Notes: generated from the letters alone by a model not told the origin. A stretch of 64,000 nucleotides of DNA from Marinobacter sp. EhC06 (GCF_001650915.1 NZ_LXYO01000023.1:1-64000), one strand, 5' to 3'. Positions 8,271 to 17,030 are shown, numbered from the stretch's first letter. Numbers and translations are program-made.

Positions 8271-9642
8271 CTGAATCTGGTGTTTGAAGATTTGAAAGAA
8301 AGCGGCGTATCTGGTTGATTTGTTGTCGCCAAACAGTCAACCAACCAAGAGTACACCGCCATGGGAAAGAGTAACGTTGTCGGGATATCAGGTCGAGAGG
8401 AATCGGTTGATCCTTTGACCGAGTTGCTGCGTCGAGGCGCACGGGAGTTGATTCATCAGGCAGTCGAAGCTGAGTTGTCTGAGTTCATGGACACCGTTGG
8501 AGGGCGTAAGCTGGAGGATGGTCGAGCGGCCGTGGTTCGCAATGGGTATCAACCTGAGCGAGCCATTCAAACGGGGGTTGGCCCGATCACCGTCAAAGTA
8601 CCGAAGGTGCGAGCAAAAGATGGTCACCCGGTGACCTTCCGGTCGGCCTTGGTTCCGCCGTATGTCCGCAAGACCCGCTCGCTGGAAGCGGCGTTGCCCT
8701 GGCTGTACCTCAAAGGGGTGTCGACTGGTGAGATGGAGAGTGCGCTGGAGATTCTGGTGGGCCCGGAGGCCAAGGGCTTGTCGGCCAGCACCGTCGCCCG
8801 ACTGAAACGTCAGTGGGCCCAGGAGTATGACGCCTGGCGCCAATGTCGATTAGACCGGGACCGTTGGGTGTACCTGTGGGCGGACGGCATCTACAGCGGT
8901 TTGCGGGCCGAGGATGCCAAGCTGTGCGCCCTGGTCGTGATCGGTGTGAATAACCGCGGCGAGAAGCGCTTCTTGGCGATTGAGGACGGTGTCCGCGAGT
9001 CCACACAGAGCTGGCGTGAAGTGTTGCTGGATCTCAAGGCGCGAGGCTTGAATGCGCCCAGCCTGGCCATTGGCGATGGCGCCATGGGCTTCTGGGCGGC
9101 ACTCGAGGAAGTATACGGCGAAACACGTCAGCAACGGTGTTGGATGCATAAGACCGGCAATGTGCTGAACTGCGTGCCCAAGTCGGTCCAGTCCAAGATG
9201 AAGACGGCCCTGCACGACATCTGGCAGGCGGAGACCAAGGAGGACGCCGAAACCGCCTTCGATCGGTTCGAGAAGCGATTTGAAGCCAAATACCCAAAGG
9301 CCGTCCAGTGCCTGCAAAAGGATCGCGAAGAACTGTTGGCCTTTTATGATTTCCCGGCCCAGCACTGGCAGAGCTTGAGGACGACCAATCCGATTGAGTC
9401 GACCTTCGGCACCATCCGCCACCGGACCAAGAGAACAAAGGGCTGCCTGAGTCGGGACGGCATGTTGCAGATGATGTTCAAGCTCGGGGAGTGTGCGCAG
9501 AAAAACTGGCGCCGTCAGCGCGGCTTCCACTATCTGGGCAAGGTCATCACTGGGGTTAAATTCAGAGACGGAATCGAGGTGGATACAGACAATCAGGATG
9601 TTGCTTGATCAAGTCTCTGAACACCAGATTTGACGATAGCTC
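8262..9642 (+). mobile_element. IS256-family insertion sequence
   Basis: A single transposase gene is flanked by inverted ends. The clear identical core AATCTGGTGTT is at 8274-8284, and its reverse complement is at 9620-9630. Weaker similarity (GAG.TAT) extends outward to about 8262 and 9642, so the outer boundaries are uncertain by some 12 bases. No 8-9 base target duplication is visible for either choice, and the genes on both sides (SDR and sulfatase) are truncated at the ends. This suggests deletion or recombination between two copies rather than a simple insertion. Confidence 0.8.
8361..9608 (+). CDS. IS256 (Mutator-type) transposase
   Basis: A full-length 415-residue DDE transposase. 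The catalytic residues are Asp175 (WADGIYSG), Asp239 (AIGDGAMGFW) and Glu346 (NPIESTFGTIRHRT), with the C/H motif CWMHKTGNVL between them. The length is typical of the family. The frame is intact, so the element may still be active. Confidence 0.95.
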   Translation: MGKSNVVGISGREESVDPLTELLRRGARELIHQAVEAELSEFMDTVGGRKLEDGRAAVVRNGYQPERAIQTGVGPITVKVPKVRAKDGHPVTFRSALVPPYVRKTRSLEAALPWLYLKGVSTGEMESALEILVGPEAKGLSASTVARLKRQWAQEYDAWRQCRLDRDRWVYLWADGIYSGLRAEDAKLCALVVIGVNNRGEKRFLAIEDGVRESTQSWREVLLDLKARGLNAPSLAIGDGAMGFWAALEEVYGETRQQRCWMHKTGNVLNCVPKSVQSKMKTALHDIWQAETKEDAETAFDRFEKRFEAKYPKAVQCLQKDREELLAFYDFPAQHWQSLRTTNPIESTFGTIRHRTKRTKGCLSRDGMLQMMFKLGECAQKNWRRQRGFHYLGKVITGVKFRDGIEVDTDNQDVA

Positions 9643-10336
9643 GCCAATGGGGTGCGGTAAATGCAAGAAAACTAAAGAAAGGCTTATCTTCTGCGGCGTC
9701 GATATATTCGATGACCTTGTCGGCGTAGAAGTTAGATGAGTAGAAACCTTCAGGCGCCTCAACCTGCTTCCCATCCTCCAGATAGATTGCCTTTGGATCG
9801 ACACCAATAATGGCGCGCCCATCATCAAAATGGCTGGCGCCACCTTGGACAAGCACCCAGGAGTTATCGAAACCACGGGCTTCCGGGCTCAGCTCTTCCG
9901 TCCGACCGAGGTGCCATTTACCGGCTATCGACGTACTGTAACCATTGTCTCGAAGGACTTCTGGAAGGGTTGCTACGAGATCGTTCAGATACCCTTCGTA
10001 ACCGGGTTTACCTTTCTGCTCTGCAGTGAGTAGTTCAGCCATGTTACCGATACCGGCCTGATGACTATCAGTACCGGACAACAGCATGGACCGAGTAGGC
10101 GAGCAGGTCGGTGCTGTATGGAAGTTGGTCATGCGGATGCCTTCATCCGCCAAAGCATCCAGGCTTGGGGTTTCGATTTCCCCGCCGTAGGCGCCGATGT
10201 CCGAGTAGCCCAGGTCATCGGCCACAATCAGGAGAAAGTTGGGTTTGCCCGCCTTATCAGCGGAGGCCATCATCGAGGCTGCCATCAGCCCCAGGGCCAT
10301 ACCCAACCGACGAAGCAGTGCATTGTTGTTGTACAT
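9643..10336 (-). pseudogene. secreted arylsulfatase, C-terminal part removed by IS256
   Basis: The N-terminal part of a type I sulfatase. It has a signal peptide (MYNNNALLRRLGMALGLMAA then an Ala-rich cleavage zone), the metal-binding Asp pair in ADDLGYSD (40-41), and the formylglycine motif CSPTR with Cys78. Homology ends at FTAPHW, where a normal enzyme continues for several hundred residues. The frame then reads a few codons into the IS, to 9593. A GAGG ribosome site precedes the ATG at 10336. This is a remnant of a sulfate-ester scavenging enzyme, inactive as it stands because half of the metal site is lost. Confidence 0.85.
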
Positions 10337-10595
10337 CTCATGCCCTCAGTCAGTTTGTTGTTGTGCCACCTGTGAGTGGTCAACTTCATTCTGCTGAGGG
10401 TTGTGATGTAAGGGTTATCCCGTATGCGCAGGCACTATCATAATAGCGCAACAAATTGATTGCGGATTTGCTGAAACCAACTAGAGAATTTCATGAAACG
10501 CCATCGTCGGTCATGCGTTGACATTCACTGTCAAAACCAAGAATAAACACTCTATCCAATTGAATAAAAAAGCCATTTCAAAAAAAGCATCTCTA
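10337..10595. promoter_or_regulatory. intergenic control region upstream of the esterase operon
   Basis: An AT-rich gap of about 310 bases between the divergent sulfatase remnant and the esterase. Besides the sigma-54 promoter at 10596 it holds a perfect inverted repeat, TTGACATTCACTGTCAA (10518-10534), about 60 bases upstream of the -24 element. This is a candidate site for the XylR/DmpR-type activator encoded at 14528. I see no coding sequence here. Confidence 0.45.
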
Positions 10596-10610
10596 TGGCA
10601 TAGCCGTTGC
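10596..10610 (+). promoter_or_regulatory. sigma-54 (-24/-12) promoter of the esterase/monooxygenase operon
   Basis: TGGCATAGCCGTTGC has GG at 10597-10598 and GC at 10609-10610 with the required ten-base spacing, and the TTGC of the -12 box is perfect. It lies 38 bases before the esterase start, and a sigma-54 activator of the aromatic/ketone type ends the operon region. Confidence 0.85.
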
Positions 10611-10648
10611 AATCCCGTTGACGACAACAACAATCAAGGGGAAACGTT

Positions 10649-11602
10649 ATGGCTCTCGATCAAGCAAGCAGTCAATTCCTTCAGCAACTCGCCGCTCAGG
10701 GTGCACCGGCTTTTCATACGCTGAACGCCCCCGACGCACGGGCGTTCTTCTCCACCCTGAGGGAAATCATCGGCAAAGGGCCCGTCGTCCACCGTAGTCA
10801 GGAATTCAGCATCACCTCCGGTAGCGCTGCCATATCACTCCGGGCGCTGGTACCCAGCTCCGAGCCGGACGGCATCATCGTTTACCTGCACGGCGGCGGT
10901 TGGGTGGTTGGTGATCTGGACGATTACGACACCCTGGCAAGATTCATGGCGACCGAGAGCAACTGTGCGGTGGTTCTGGTGGATTACCGGCTGGCTCCTG
11001 AACACCCCTTCCCTGCGGCCATTGATGATGCCTGGGCCGCGCTCCAATGGGTTTCGACTAACCAGAGCATGGTGTCAGGTCTGGACAAGCCGCTCCCTCT
11101 GATCGTGGCCGGAGACAGCGCTGGCGGTAACCTGGCCGCCGTCGCGGCCCGCAAAGCCCGTGACGCCGGTGGCCCCGTCCTGACCCAGCAGGTCCTGATC
11201 TATCCGGTTACTCAACCGGATCTCGCCACACCGGGTTATCAGGATCCCGCTAATCAGGGCCTGTTAAGTCAGGACGATATGATCTGGTTCTGGAACAGTT
11301 ATGTGCCAGACACCGCCCAACGCAATGATCCCGACGTCTCCCCACTGCTGGCGAAAAATCTGTCCAATTTACCGCCAGCAGTCGTCATCACCGCGGAACA
11401 CGATGTTTTGAGTGACGAAGGGGCCGCCTACGCCAGACAACTGGAAGGCGCCGGTGTTCCAGTCGTCTATCGCCAATGCCAAGGCCAGATACATGGCTTC
11501 TTCACCATCCTGAACGCACTGCCTGAGAGCAAGCCGGCCAGAGAGTTTGTAGTGAGCGAAATCGGCCGTGCGATCCGGGAAAGCAAAACCGCCAACGCAT
11601 GA
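10649..11602 (+). CDS. alpha/beta hydrolase, HSL-type esterase
   Basis: A 317-residue hormone-sensitive-lipase-type esterase. The oxyanion-hole motif HGGGW is at 81-85, the nucleophile elbow GDSAGG has Ser157, and the acid and histidine are expected in the HDVLSDEG and IHGFF segments near the end. There is no signal peptide, so it is cytoplasmic. In an operon with a Baeyer-Villiger-type monooxygenase the natural role is to hydrolyse the ester or lactone that enzyme makes from a ketone. A GGGGAAA ribosome site precedes the ATG. Confidence 0.87.
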   Translation: MALDQASSQFLQQLAAQGAPAFHTLNAPDARAFFSTLREIIGKGPVVHRSQEFSITSGSAAISLRALVPSSEPDGIIVYLHGGGWVVGDLDDYDTLARFMATESNCAVVLVDYRLAPEHPFPAAIDDAWAALQWVSTNQSMVSGLDKPLPLIVAGDSAGGNLAAVAARKARDAGGPVLTQQVLIYPVTQPDLATPGYQDPANQGLLSQDDMIWFWNSYVPDTAQRNDPDVSPLLAKNLSNLPPAVVITAEHDVLSDEGAAYARQLEGAGVPVVYRQCQGQIHGFFTILNALPESKPAREFVVSEIGRAIRESKTANA

Positions 11603-11637
11603 TCCACCCGACAAAAGCAACAAAAAGGAGAACCAAC

Positions 11638-12558
11638 ATGAAACTAAAAAAACAGATACTGACCCGAAAAATCCTCGCCATGGCAATCTGTACCGGTACA
11701 GCGGTCACGGTCCAGGCCGTCGAGAATGGAGTGACCAACTGGCCCAACGGTGTGAATACCGTATTACCGGCAATGATGCCTGCCCCGGGAGAAACACAGT
11801 TCTACGGCTACACCGTGTTCTACTCCGCGGATGAATTTAAAGATACCAACGGCGACACTCTGCCCGGAAAATTCGAACTGGACGTGTTTGCCCAGGCATT
11901 TCGCCTGAATCACACCTGGGACTACCAAACCGATTCCGGAATCACCTTCACCAGCGGCGCCATCCTCTCTGGTGGCCGCAACTCCCTCGATGTGGGCGTG
12001 GCTGATGACTCGGAAACCGGTCTGAACCAGATATACCTCACGCCGCTGTACGTGAATTGGTCAGCCTCAGAAAGCCTACATTTTTCAACCGGTTTCAGCG
12101 GATTCATTCCGTTGGGCGACTATGACCGCAACAACCTGATCAACACCACCAGCAACACCGCTTCCTACGTTCAGGAGTTCAATATGACCTGGTTCGCGAA
12201 CCAGGAGTGGGAGCTATCGCTGTCCCCCACCTTCACGTTCAACTTTGAAAATGACGACACCGACTATGAATCCGGTGACGTGTTCAACGTTGATTACTTT
12301 GCCGGCTACCGCCCCGCCTCCGCGCCACAGTGGCAAGTCGGCGTTGCCGGGCATTACACCAAGCAGTTCTCGGACGACGAGATCAACGGCCAAACCGTTG
12401 GTGATGGCAATCGCCTGCAGAAGTTGGCGGTAGGACCTCAGGTTTTCTACGGCCTCGGTCCAAAAACTGCCATAGTTTTCAAATACTTACATGAAACGGA
12501 AGTGGAGAACAGTTCCGAAGGCGGCTCCTTCTGGTTCCAGTTCGCCATGCCCCTTTAA
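11638..12558 (+). CDS. outer-membrane channel, phenol MetA-pathway/SphA type
   Basis: A 306-residue protein with a signal peptide (basic start, hydrophobic stretch, AVTVQA cleavage zone), then alternating amphipathic strands rich in Tyr, Trp and Asn, of the kind annotated as transporter of the MetA-pathway phenol degradation family. Such proteins are thought to be outer-membrane beta-barrels that admit hydrophobic substrates. I placed the start at 11638 because AAAAGGAGA lies just upstream; an earlier in-frame Met at 11599 would add 13 unlikely residues. It sits between the esterase and the monooxygenase, so it probably imports their substrate. Confidence 0.8.
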   Translation: MKLKKQILTRKILAMAICTGTAVTVQAVENGVTNWPNGVNTVLPAMMPAPGETQFYGYTVFYSADEFKDTNGDTLPGKFELDVFAQAFRLNHTWDYQTDSGITFTSGAILSGGRNSLDVGVADDSETGLNQIYLTPLYVNWSASESLHFSTGFSGFIPLGDYDRNNLINTTSNTASYVQEFNMTWFANQEWELSLSPTFTFNFENDDTDYESGDVFNVDYFAGYRPASAPQWQVGVAGHYTKQFSDDEINGQTVGDGNRLQKLAVGPQVFYGLGPKTAIVFKYLHETEVENSSEGGSFWFQFAMPL

Positions 12559-12632
12559 TTATCCGAACGCGTTGTAAACACGGGTCAACCGGCCCGCTTT
12601 GCTGAAGCAGACAAAAACAAGAGGTTAGTATC

Positions 12633-14279
12633 ATGACGACACAAACCAACACCACCCACACCGATGCCGTTGTCGTAGGCGCCGGCTTTGCCGGTCTCTA
12701 CATGCTCCATACCCTGCGCGACAAACTGGGCATGAAAGCCGAAGTGTTCGAAGCCGCCGATGATGTAGGAGGTACCTGGTACTGGAACCGTTACCCGGGC
12801 GCGCGCTGCGACATCTCCAGTTATCATTACTCGTTCTCTTTCTCTGAAGAGATCCAGCAGGAATGGAGCTGGTCTGAAAAGTATGCGGGCCAGGCTGAAA
12901 TTCTCGATTACCTGGAATTTGTCGCAGACAAATTGGATTTGCGTGATGACATTACCTTTGAGACCCGCGTGATCTCGTCGGATTTCGATGAGCGCACCAA
13001 CCGATGGACCATCAAAACTGACCGGGGCCACACGGTGATCTGCAAATACTACATTTCCGGTGTTGGCACCCTCTCCACGGCGGCTATCCCGAATTATCCG
13101 GGCAAGGACTCGTTTAATGGCGAGGTTTACGCAACCTCCAACTGGCCTCACGAAGGTGTCAGTTTCACCGGAAAAACAGTCGGTATTATCGGCACTGGCG
13201 CATCTGCTATTCAGGCCATACCCCTGATTGCCGAAGAAGCCAAACACCTTACGGTCTTCCAGCGCACGCCAAACTACGCCACACCCTTGCAGAACAGCCC
13301 GATGGACGAGGCAGAGGCCAGTGCCATCAAGACGAACTATGGTGAGTTCCGTAAGGAAGCTCGCGCGGCACTGGCCGGAGTGCCCTTCCCGAACATGCGG
13401 GAATCCATCTTCCAAGACAGCGCCGAAGACGTTCAGAAGCATTTAGAAAGCTGCTGGAATGAAGGTGGTTTTGCTCTCTGGCTGGGCAGCTACGGCGATG
13501 TACTGTTCGATGAAAAAGCTAACGAAATTGTGGCCGAGTTTGTGCGCAACAAAATCCGCGAACGGGTCAAGGACCCGAAAACTGCAGAGCTTTTGTGCCC
13601 AGATTACCTTTACGGTACCAAGCGCCAGCCCTGCGAAACCAACTACTTTGAGACCTACAACAGGGACAATGTTTCTCTGGTCGACATCAAATCCAATGCA
13701 ATTGGCCAGATTACTGATCATGGTCTGAAGCTGGCCAATGGCGACAACTACGAATTCGATTGCCTGATCTACTCCACTGGTTTCGATGCCTTCACTGGCC
13801 CGCTGTTCAAGCTCAATCTGACCGGGCGCAACGGTGTGCGGCTACAGGACTACTGGAGCGAAGGCCCTCGCACCAACCTGGGCCTGATGTCCAACGGATT
13901 CCCGAACTTCTTCATGATCACCGGTCCGCAGAGCCCCTCAGTACTATTCAATATGCCTCTGGGCATTGAGCAGCATGTTGAGTGGATAGCCGACACCATT
14001 CGACACATGGAAGCCCATGGAATCGACACCATTGAGCCTGAAAAAGCCAAGGAAGACGAATGGCGCGAAGTGGTGGAAGGCATTGCCAACTCAACTCTGC
14101 TGCCAAAAACCAATACCTGGTATACAGGCTCTAACATTCCGGGTAAGCCTCGCTCCTTCATGGTGTATCTGGGCGGTGGCGCATCCTACAAACAGGTTTG
14201 CGAGGAAGTCGCTGACAATGGGTATGCGGGATTCATCCTTAAGAACGCAAACTCCAACCAGGAGGCCATTGCATCGTGA
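12633..14279 (+). CDS. flavin monooxygenase, Baeyer-Villiger type
   Basis: A 548-residue class B flavoprotein monooxygenase. The FAD Rossmann motif is GAGFAG (16-21), the GGTWYWNRYPGARCD segment (46-60) is the second Baeyer-Villiger signature, and the NADPH motif is GTGASA (187-192), followed by FQRTPNY. The main fingerprint FxGxxxHxxxWP is present at 161-172 but reads FNGEVYATSNWP, with Ala167 in place of the histidine. It should insert oxygen next to a ketone carbonyl to give an ester or lactone for the esterase upstream. The substrate is unknown; cyclic or long-chain ketones fit the context. It is the last gene before a terminator. Confidence 0.85.
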   Translation: MTTQTNTTHTDAVVVGAGFAGLYMLHTLRDKLGMKAEVFEAADDVGGTWYWNRYPGARCDISSYHYSFSFSEEIQQEWSWSEKYAGQAEILDYLEFVADKLDLRDDITFETRVISSDFDERTNRWTIKTDRGHTVICKYYISGVGTLSTAAIPNYPGKDSFNGEVYATSNWPHEGVSFTGKTVGIIGTGASAIQAIPLIAEEAKHLTVFQRTPNYATPLQNSPMDEAEASAIKTNYGEFRKEARAALAGVPFPNMRESIFQDSAEDVQKHLESCWNEGGFALWLGSYGDVLFDEKANEIVAEFVRNKIRERVKDPKTAELLCPDYLYGTKRQPCETNYFETYNRDNVSLVDIKSNAIGQITDHGLKLANGDNYEFDCLIYSTGFDAFTGPLFKLNLTGRNGVRLQDYWSEGPRTNLGLMSNGFPNFFMITGPQSPSVLFNMPLGIEQHVEWIADTIRHMEAHGIDTIEPEKAKEDEWREVVEGIANSTLLPKTNTWYTGSNIPGKPRSFMVYLGGGASYKQVCEEVADNGYAGFILKNANSNQEAIAS

Positions 14280-14311
14280 CCTCTTTGACAGGGAGCTAAT
14301 GCTCCCTTTTC

Positions 14312-14339
14312 CCGGCACCCCAAAGGGTGCCGGTTTTTT
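14312..14339 (+). terminator. rho-independent terminator of the monooxygenase operon
   Basis: CCGGCACCC and GGGTGCCGG form a perfect 9-base stem with a 4-base loop, followed by six T residues. A second small hairpin (GGGAGC/GCTCCC, 14291-14306) precedes it directly after the monooxygenase stop. Confidence 0.93.
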
Positions 14340-14527
14340 AGGTTTCATTATTTCATGAATTGATTTGCTTATATCCTGAAGCTAGTCTGCACTACAGCGT
14401 CCTCTCCCCAAAAAACAGCGCCTTCTCCCCGTCCTTGTCCTTGGGCACGATTCCTGCTCCGATAGGGAGTATTCCTGTCGTCAGGCAACGTTTACTCTTG
14501 ATAATTACAACAATCCGGAATGATCCA

Positions 14528-16234
14528 ATGCCAACAACCACCGATCTCAAATTCCCCACCAGCCAAGATCTGGTAAACCAAATTCGGTTCGAGCCCAAGT
14601 TAGGCAGGGTATGGATGCAGGAACAGCGTATGTTGCTGGTCCACAGCATCATGTTCCTAAACTTGCGCGATGAGCTGATTGCAACCATTGGTGAACAGCG
14701 TTCCAGAGGTTTGCTCATGCGCCTGGGATTTCACTCGGGCTGGCGTGACGCTGAGCTTGCCCGCAAGCTCAGACCAGAGCTAAGCACAGCCAACGCCTTT
14801 GCCGCCGGTCCACAACTTGCCATGATCAAAGGTATGGTGAACGTTAAACCGGTCCGGATGGATTTCGATCTTGATGAAGGAAGTTTTTACGGAGAGTTTC
14901 TATGGGATGGGGCCTTTGAAGCCGATCTACAATTGGCATCAGGAAATCAGAACGAGAATCCAGTTTGCTGGCTACTGACCGGGTATTCCAGCGGTTTCAC
15001 AACGTTTTATATGGGGCGCCCGGTTCTTTTTCGCGAAGTGGAGTGCCAGGCTAGGGGAGATCAACAGTGTAGAATAGTCGGAAAGCCCGCCAACGAATGG
15101 GAAGACCCCGAAGAGTTGAATCGTATTCTTCAGCCGGATGCCCTGGCTGATGAGTTGTTCTCGCTTCAGAGTCAACTTAGCGAACTTAGGGCCAGCCAAC
15201 ATGAGCACTACGACCATGACGATATGGCGGTTAATTCCGTCGGTAACTCGCGACGATTCCGAGAGGCCTGGAACTTGCTCCAAAAAGCAGCCGACAACAA
15301 CGTCAGTGTGCTGCTCCAGGGTGAGACGGGTGTTGGCAAAGAAGTGTTTGCCCGAAGCCTGCACCTGCATTCCAAGCGTAAGGATAAACCATTCGTTGCC
15401 ATTAATTGTGCCTGCATTCCACCCGATCTGATTGAAGCTGAGCTGTTTGGCGTAGAGAAAGGAGCCTTCACTGGAGCCCATACCAGCCGCGAAGGAAAAT
15501 TCGAACGAGCCAATAGCGGAACCCTGTTTTTGGATGAAGTGGTAGAGCTGTCTCCCCGTGCTCAAGCAACCCTGTTGAGGGTAGTGCAGGAAGAGGAACT
15601 CGAGCGCGTCGGTGGCACTGAAACTCGAAAAGTTGACGTTCGACTGATCGTAGCGACCAACGAAAACCTCGAAGAAGCCGTCAGAAAAGGAAAATTCCGA
15701 GCTGATCTATATTACCGGCTTAATGTTTACCCGGTCCATATTCCCTCCCTTCGTGAACGCCGGGATGATATTCCATTGCTTGTCGAACACTTCCTTAAAA
15801 AATTCCAGACCCAGTATCAAAAAAAGATTCCCGGAATCTCCGATAAAGCCAGACAGGCACTGATGGAATACAACTGGCCCGGCAACATCCGGGAACTGGA
15901 AAACATGGTTGAACGTGGCATTATCCTTACGGACAACAACCAACTCATTGATATCGAATCGCTTTGTCCCGCTCTGGAGAGGCCTGAAGAACCAGATGTT
16001 GAAATAACCCAGGGCGGGCACCTGAAAGAATCGCAAAGTCACCATTTCAGTAAGCCGGATCCGACGTGCGAGGCAATGCTCGAAGATGGATTCGAGTTCG
16101 GAGATTTTGAAAGGAGACTGATCTGTACCGCCATGTACAAATCAGATGGCAATGTGTCCCAGGCTGCCCGTCTTCTCGGACTCACTCGCGCACAGCTTGC
16201 CTATCGTCTCGAAAAGGTTACCTCAGACTATTGA
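14528..16234 (+). CDS. XylR/DmpR-type sigma-54 activator (XylR_N-V4R-AAA-HTH)
   Basis: A 568-residue activator. The N-terminal part (about 15-120) matches the XylR_N ligand domain. A V4R domain (about 130-190) includes YSSGFTTFYMGRPVLFRE and the Cys-containing ARGDQQCRIVG. The AAA+ core has Walker A GETGVGKE (265-272) and a canonical GAFTGA loop (312-317), and a Fis-type HTH ends the protein. Members bind small aromatics or related effectors directly. I chose ATG 14528 because the upstream frame to 14360 crosses the terminator region and is not protein-like. It most likely controls the promoter at 10596. Confidence 0.87.
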   Translation: MPTTTDLKFPTSQDLVNQIRFEPKLGRVWMQEQRMLLVHSIMFLNLRDELIATIGEQRSRGLLMRLGFHSGWRDAELARKLRPELSTANAFAAGPQLAMIKGMVNVKPVRMDFDLDEGSFYGEFLWDGAFEADLQLASGNQNENPVCWLLTGYSSGFTTFYMGRPVLFREVECQARGDQQCRIVGKPANEWEDPEELNRILQPDALADELFSLQSQLSELRASQHEHYDHDDMAVNSVGNSRRFREAWNLLQKAADNNVSVLLQGETGVGKEVFARSLHLHSKRKDKPFVAINCACIPPDLIEAELFGVEKGAFTGAHTSREGKFERANSGTLFLDEVVELSPRAQATLLRVVQEEELERVGGTETRKVDVRLIVATNENLEEAVRKGKFRADLYYRLNVYPVHIPSLRERRDDIPLLVEHFLKKFQTQYQKKIPGISDKARQALMEYNWPGNIRELENMVERGIILTDNNQLIDIESLCPALERPEEPDVEITQGGHLKESQSHHFSKPDPTCEAMLEDGFEFGDFERRLICTAMYKSDGNVSQAARLLGLTRAQLAYRLEKVTSDY

Positions 16235-16559
16235 TCCATGCTCGGGAACAACCGTATTTTCGATATACCCTAGATGGCCAATCTCCACCCGAACAACATC
16301 ACCCGGCTGCAAGAGTTTTCCAGTCGCCATACCGACATTCGCACAGGTTCCAGTGGCAATAAGATCCCCCGGTTCCAGAGTCATCACCTGAGAGAGATAA
16401 CTGATCTGCTGCCAGATGTTGTAGATCATTTCCGAGGTGTTGGTGCTTTGGCGAAGCTCGCCATTCACCCAGAGGCGCATGTCCAGATTGTGGGGATCAT
16501 CGATCTCGTCATCAGTCACGATCTACGGCCGATGGGCCTATGTGTATAGAATGATCTTT
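16223..16559 (-). pseudogene. fumarylacetoacetate hydrolase-family remnant
   Basis: The C-terminal part of an FAH-family hydrolase is readable (DPHNLDMRLWVNGE, LEPGDLIATGT, then LLQPGDVVRVEIGHLG), 98 residues to the stop at 16223. Upstream the homology continues in a shifted frame (SFYTHRPIG, for the expected SF-THGPIGPW). There is a one-base loss near 16525 and a TAG where Trp is expected, directly before IVTDDE. The N-terminal two thirds are absent. It overlaps the end of the activator gene by 12 bases in convergent orientation. It is a dead relic of a catabolic gene. Confidence 0.8.
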
Positions 16560-16970
16560 TAGAGGGTGAGGTTTGCCGCCCGCCAGCGGCGGGCCGATAC
16601 TTAATTGCCTACCAAACGTCGATGACGATCCAGTTACCTTGCTGAAGCTCTGACTATAACCGTAAAGCTTGTTCCTATACCTGCTCAGAAATAGGCCATA
16701 CTGTCCAACTTAGGACACCCTAAACCGGACAAAATTTCGTGTGTTGCCTATCACTGAATAGCTACGTAGAGTAAATAAATGAGGCCACAGGGCAGCGGTC
16801 AGATTGGGAGATTTCGGACAACGGTAACCAGACAACCCTGTGCCCACAATCGGCTTAAATCGTGCAAATCTCGGTTTAAAAAGGGTTTTCCATAAGGCCG
16901 AACTTGAAGCGTTACCGCTCGAACCGCCTCTCTTTACATCGATCGACCCCTAACTAAAACACCTTGGTAG
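16560..16970. other. gene-free stretch at the island's right end
   Basis: I see no convincing coding sequence. A GC-rich hairpin (GCCCGCC/GGCGGGC, 16578-16594) without a T-tract is present. Short ACACC/GGACA-rich patches near 16710-16735 resemble IS-end debris, but I could not pair them with a partner. Confidence 0.4.
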
Positions 16971-17021
16971 GCTGCCCTCCGGAGGCAAAGGTCATAGGTT
17001 CGAATCCTATCGGGCGCGCCA
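16971..17021 (+). other. 3' fragment of tRNA-Arg(CCG): probable attR site
   Basis: The sequence runs from the anticodon stem and loop (CTGCC CTCCGGA GGCAA, anticodon CCG) through a perfect T arm (ATAGG TTCGAAT CCTAT) to the acceptor strand CGGGCGC, discriminator G and encoded CCA. It matches the 3' two thirds of gammaproteobacterial tRNA-Arg(CCG). No D arm or 5' acceptor strand (expected GCGCCCG) precedes it, so it cannot be a working tRNA. Such fragments are left at the far end of elements integrated into a tRNA 3' end. The intact copy and the integrase should lie left of the window. Confidence 0.8.
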
Positions 17022-17030
17022 TTATTTTCA

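Noticed and set aside
8254..9651. Target-site duplication around the IS256 element
   Set aside because: Flanking 8-9 base strings were compared for both plausible end definitions and do not match.
12585..13442. A 285-codon minus-strand frame
   Set aside because: It lies opposite the monooxygenase, which carries FAD and NADPH motifs. It is a shadow frame.
16961..17021. A complete tRNA-Arg gene
   Set aside because: The 5' acceptor strand and D arm are missing upstream, and the C27 position no longer pairs with A43, so this is only a 3' fragment.
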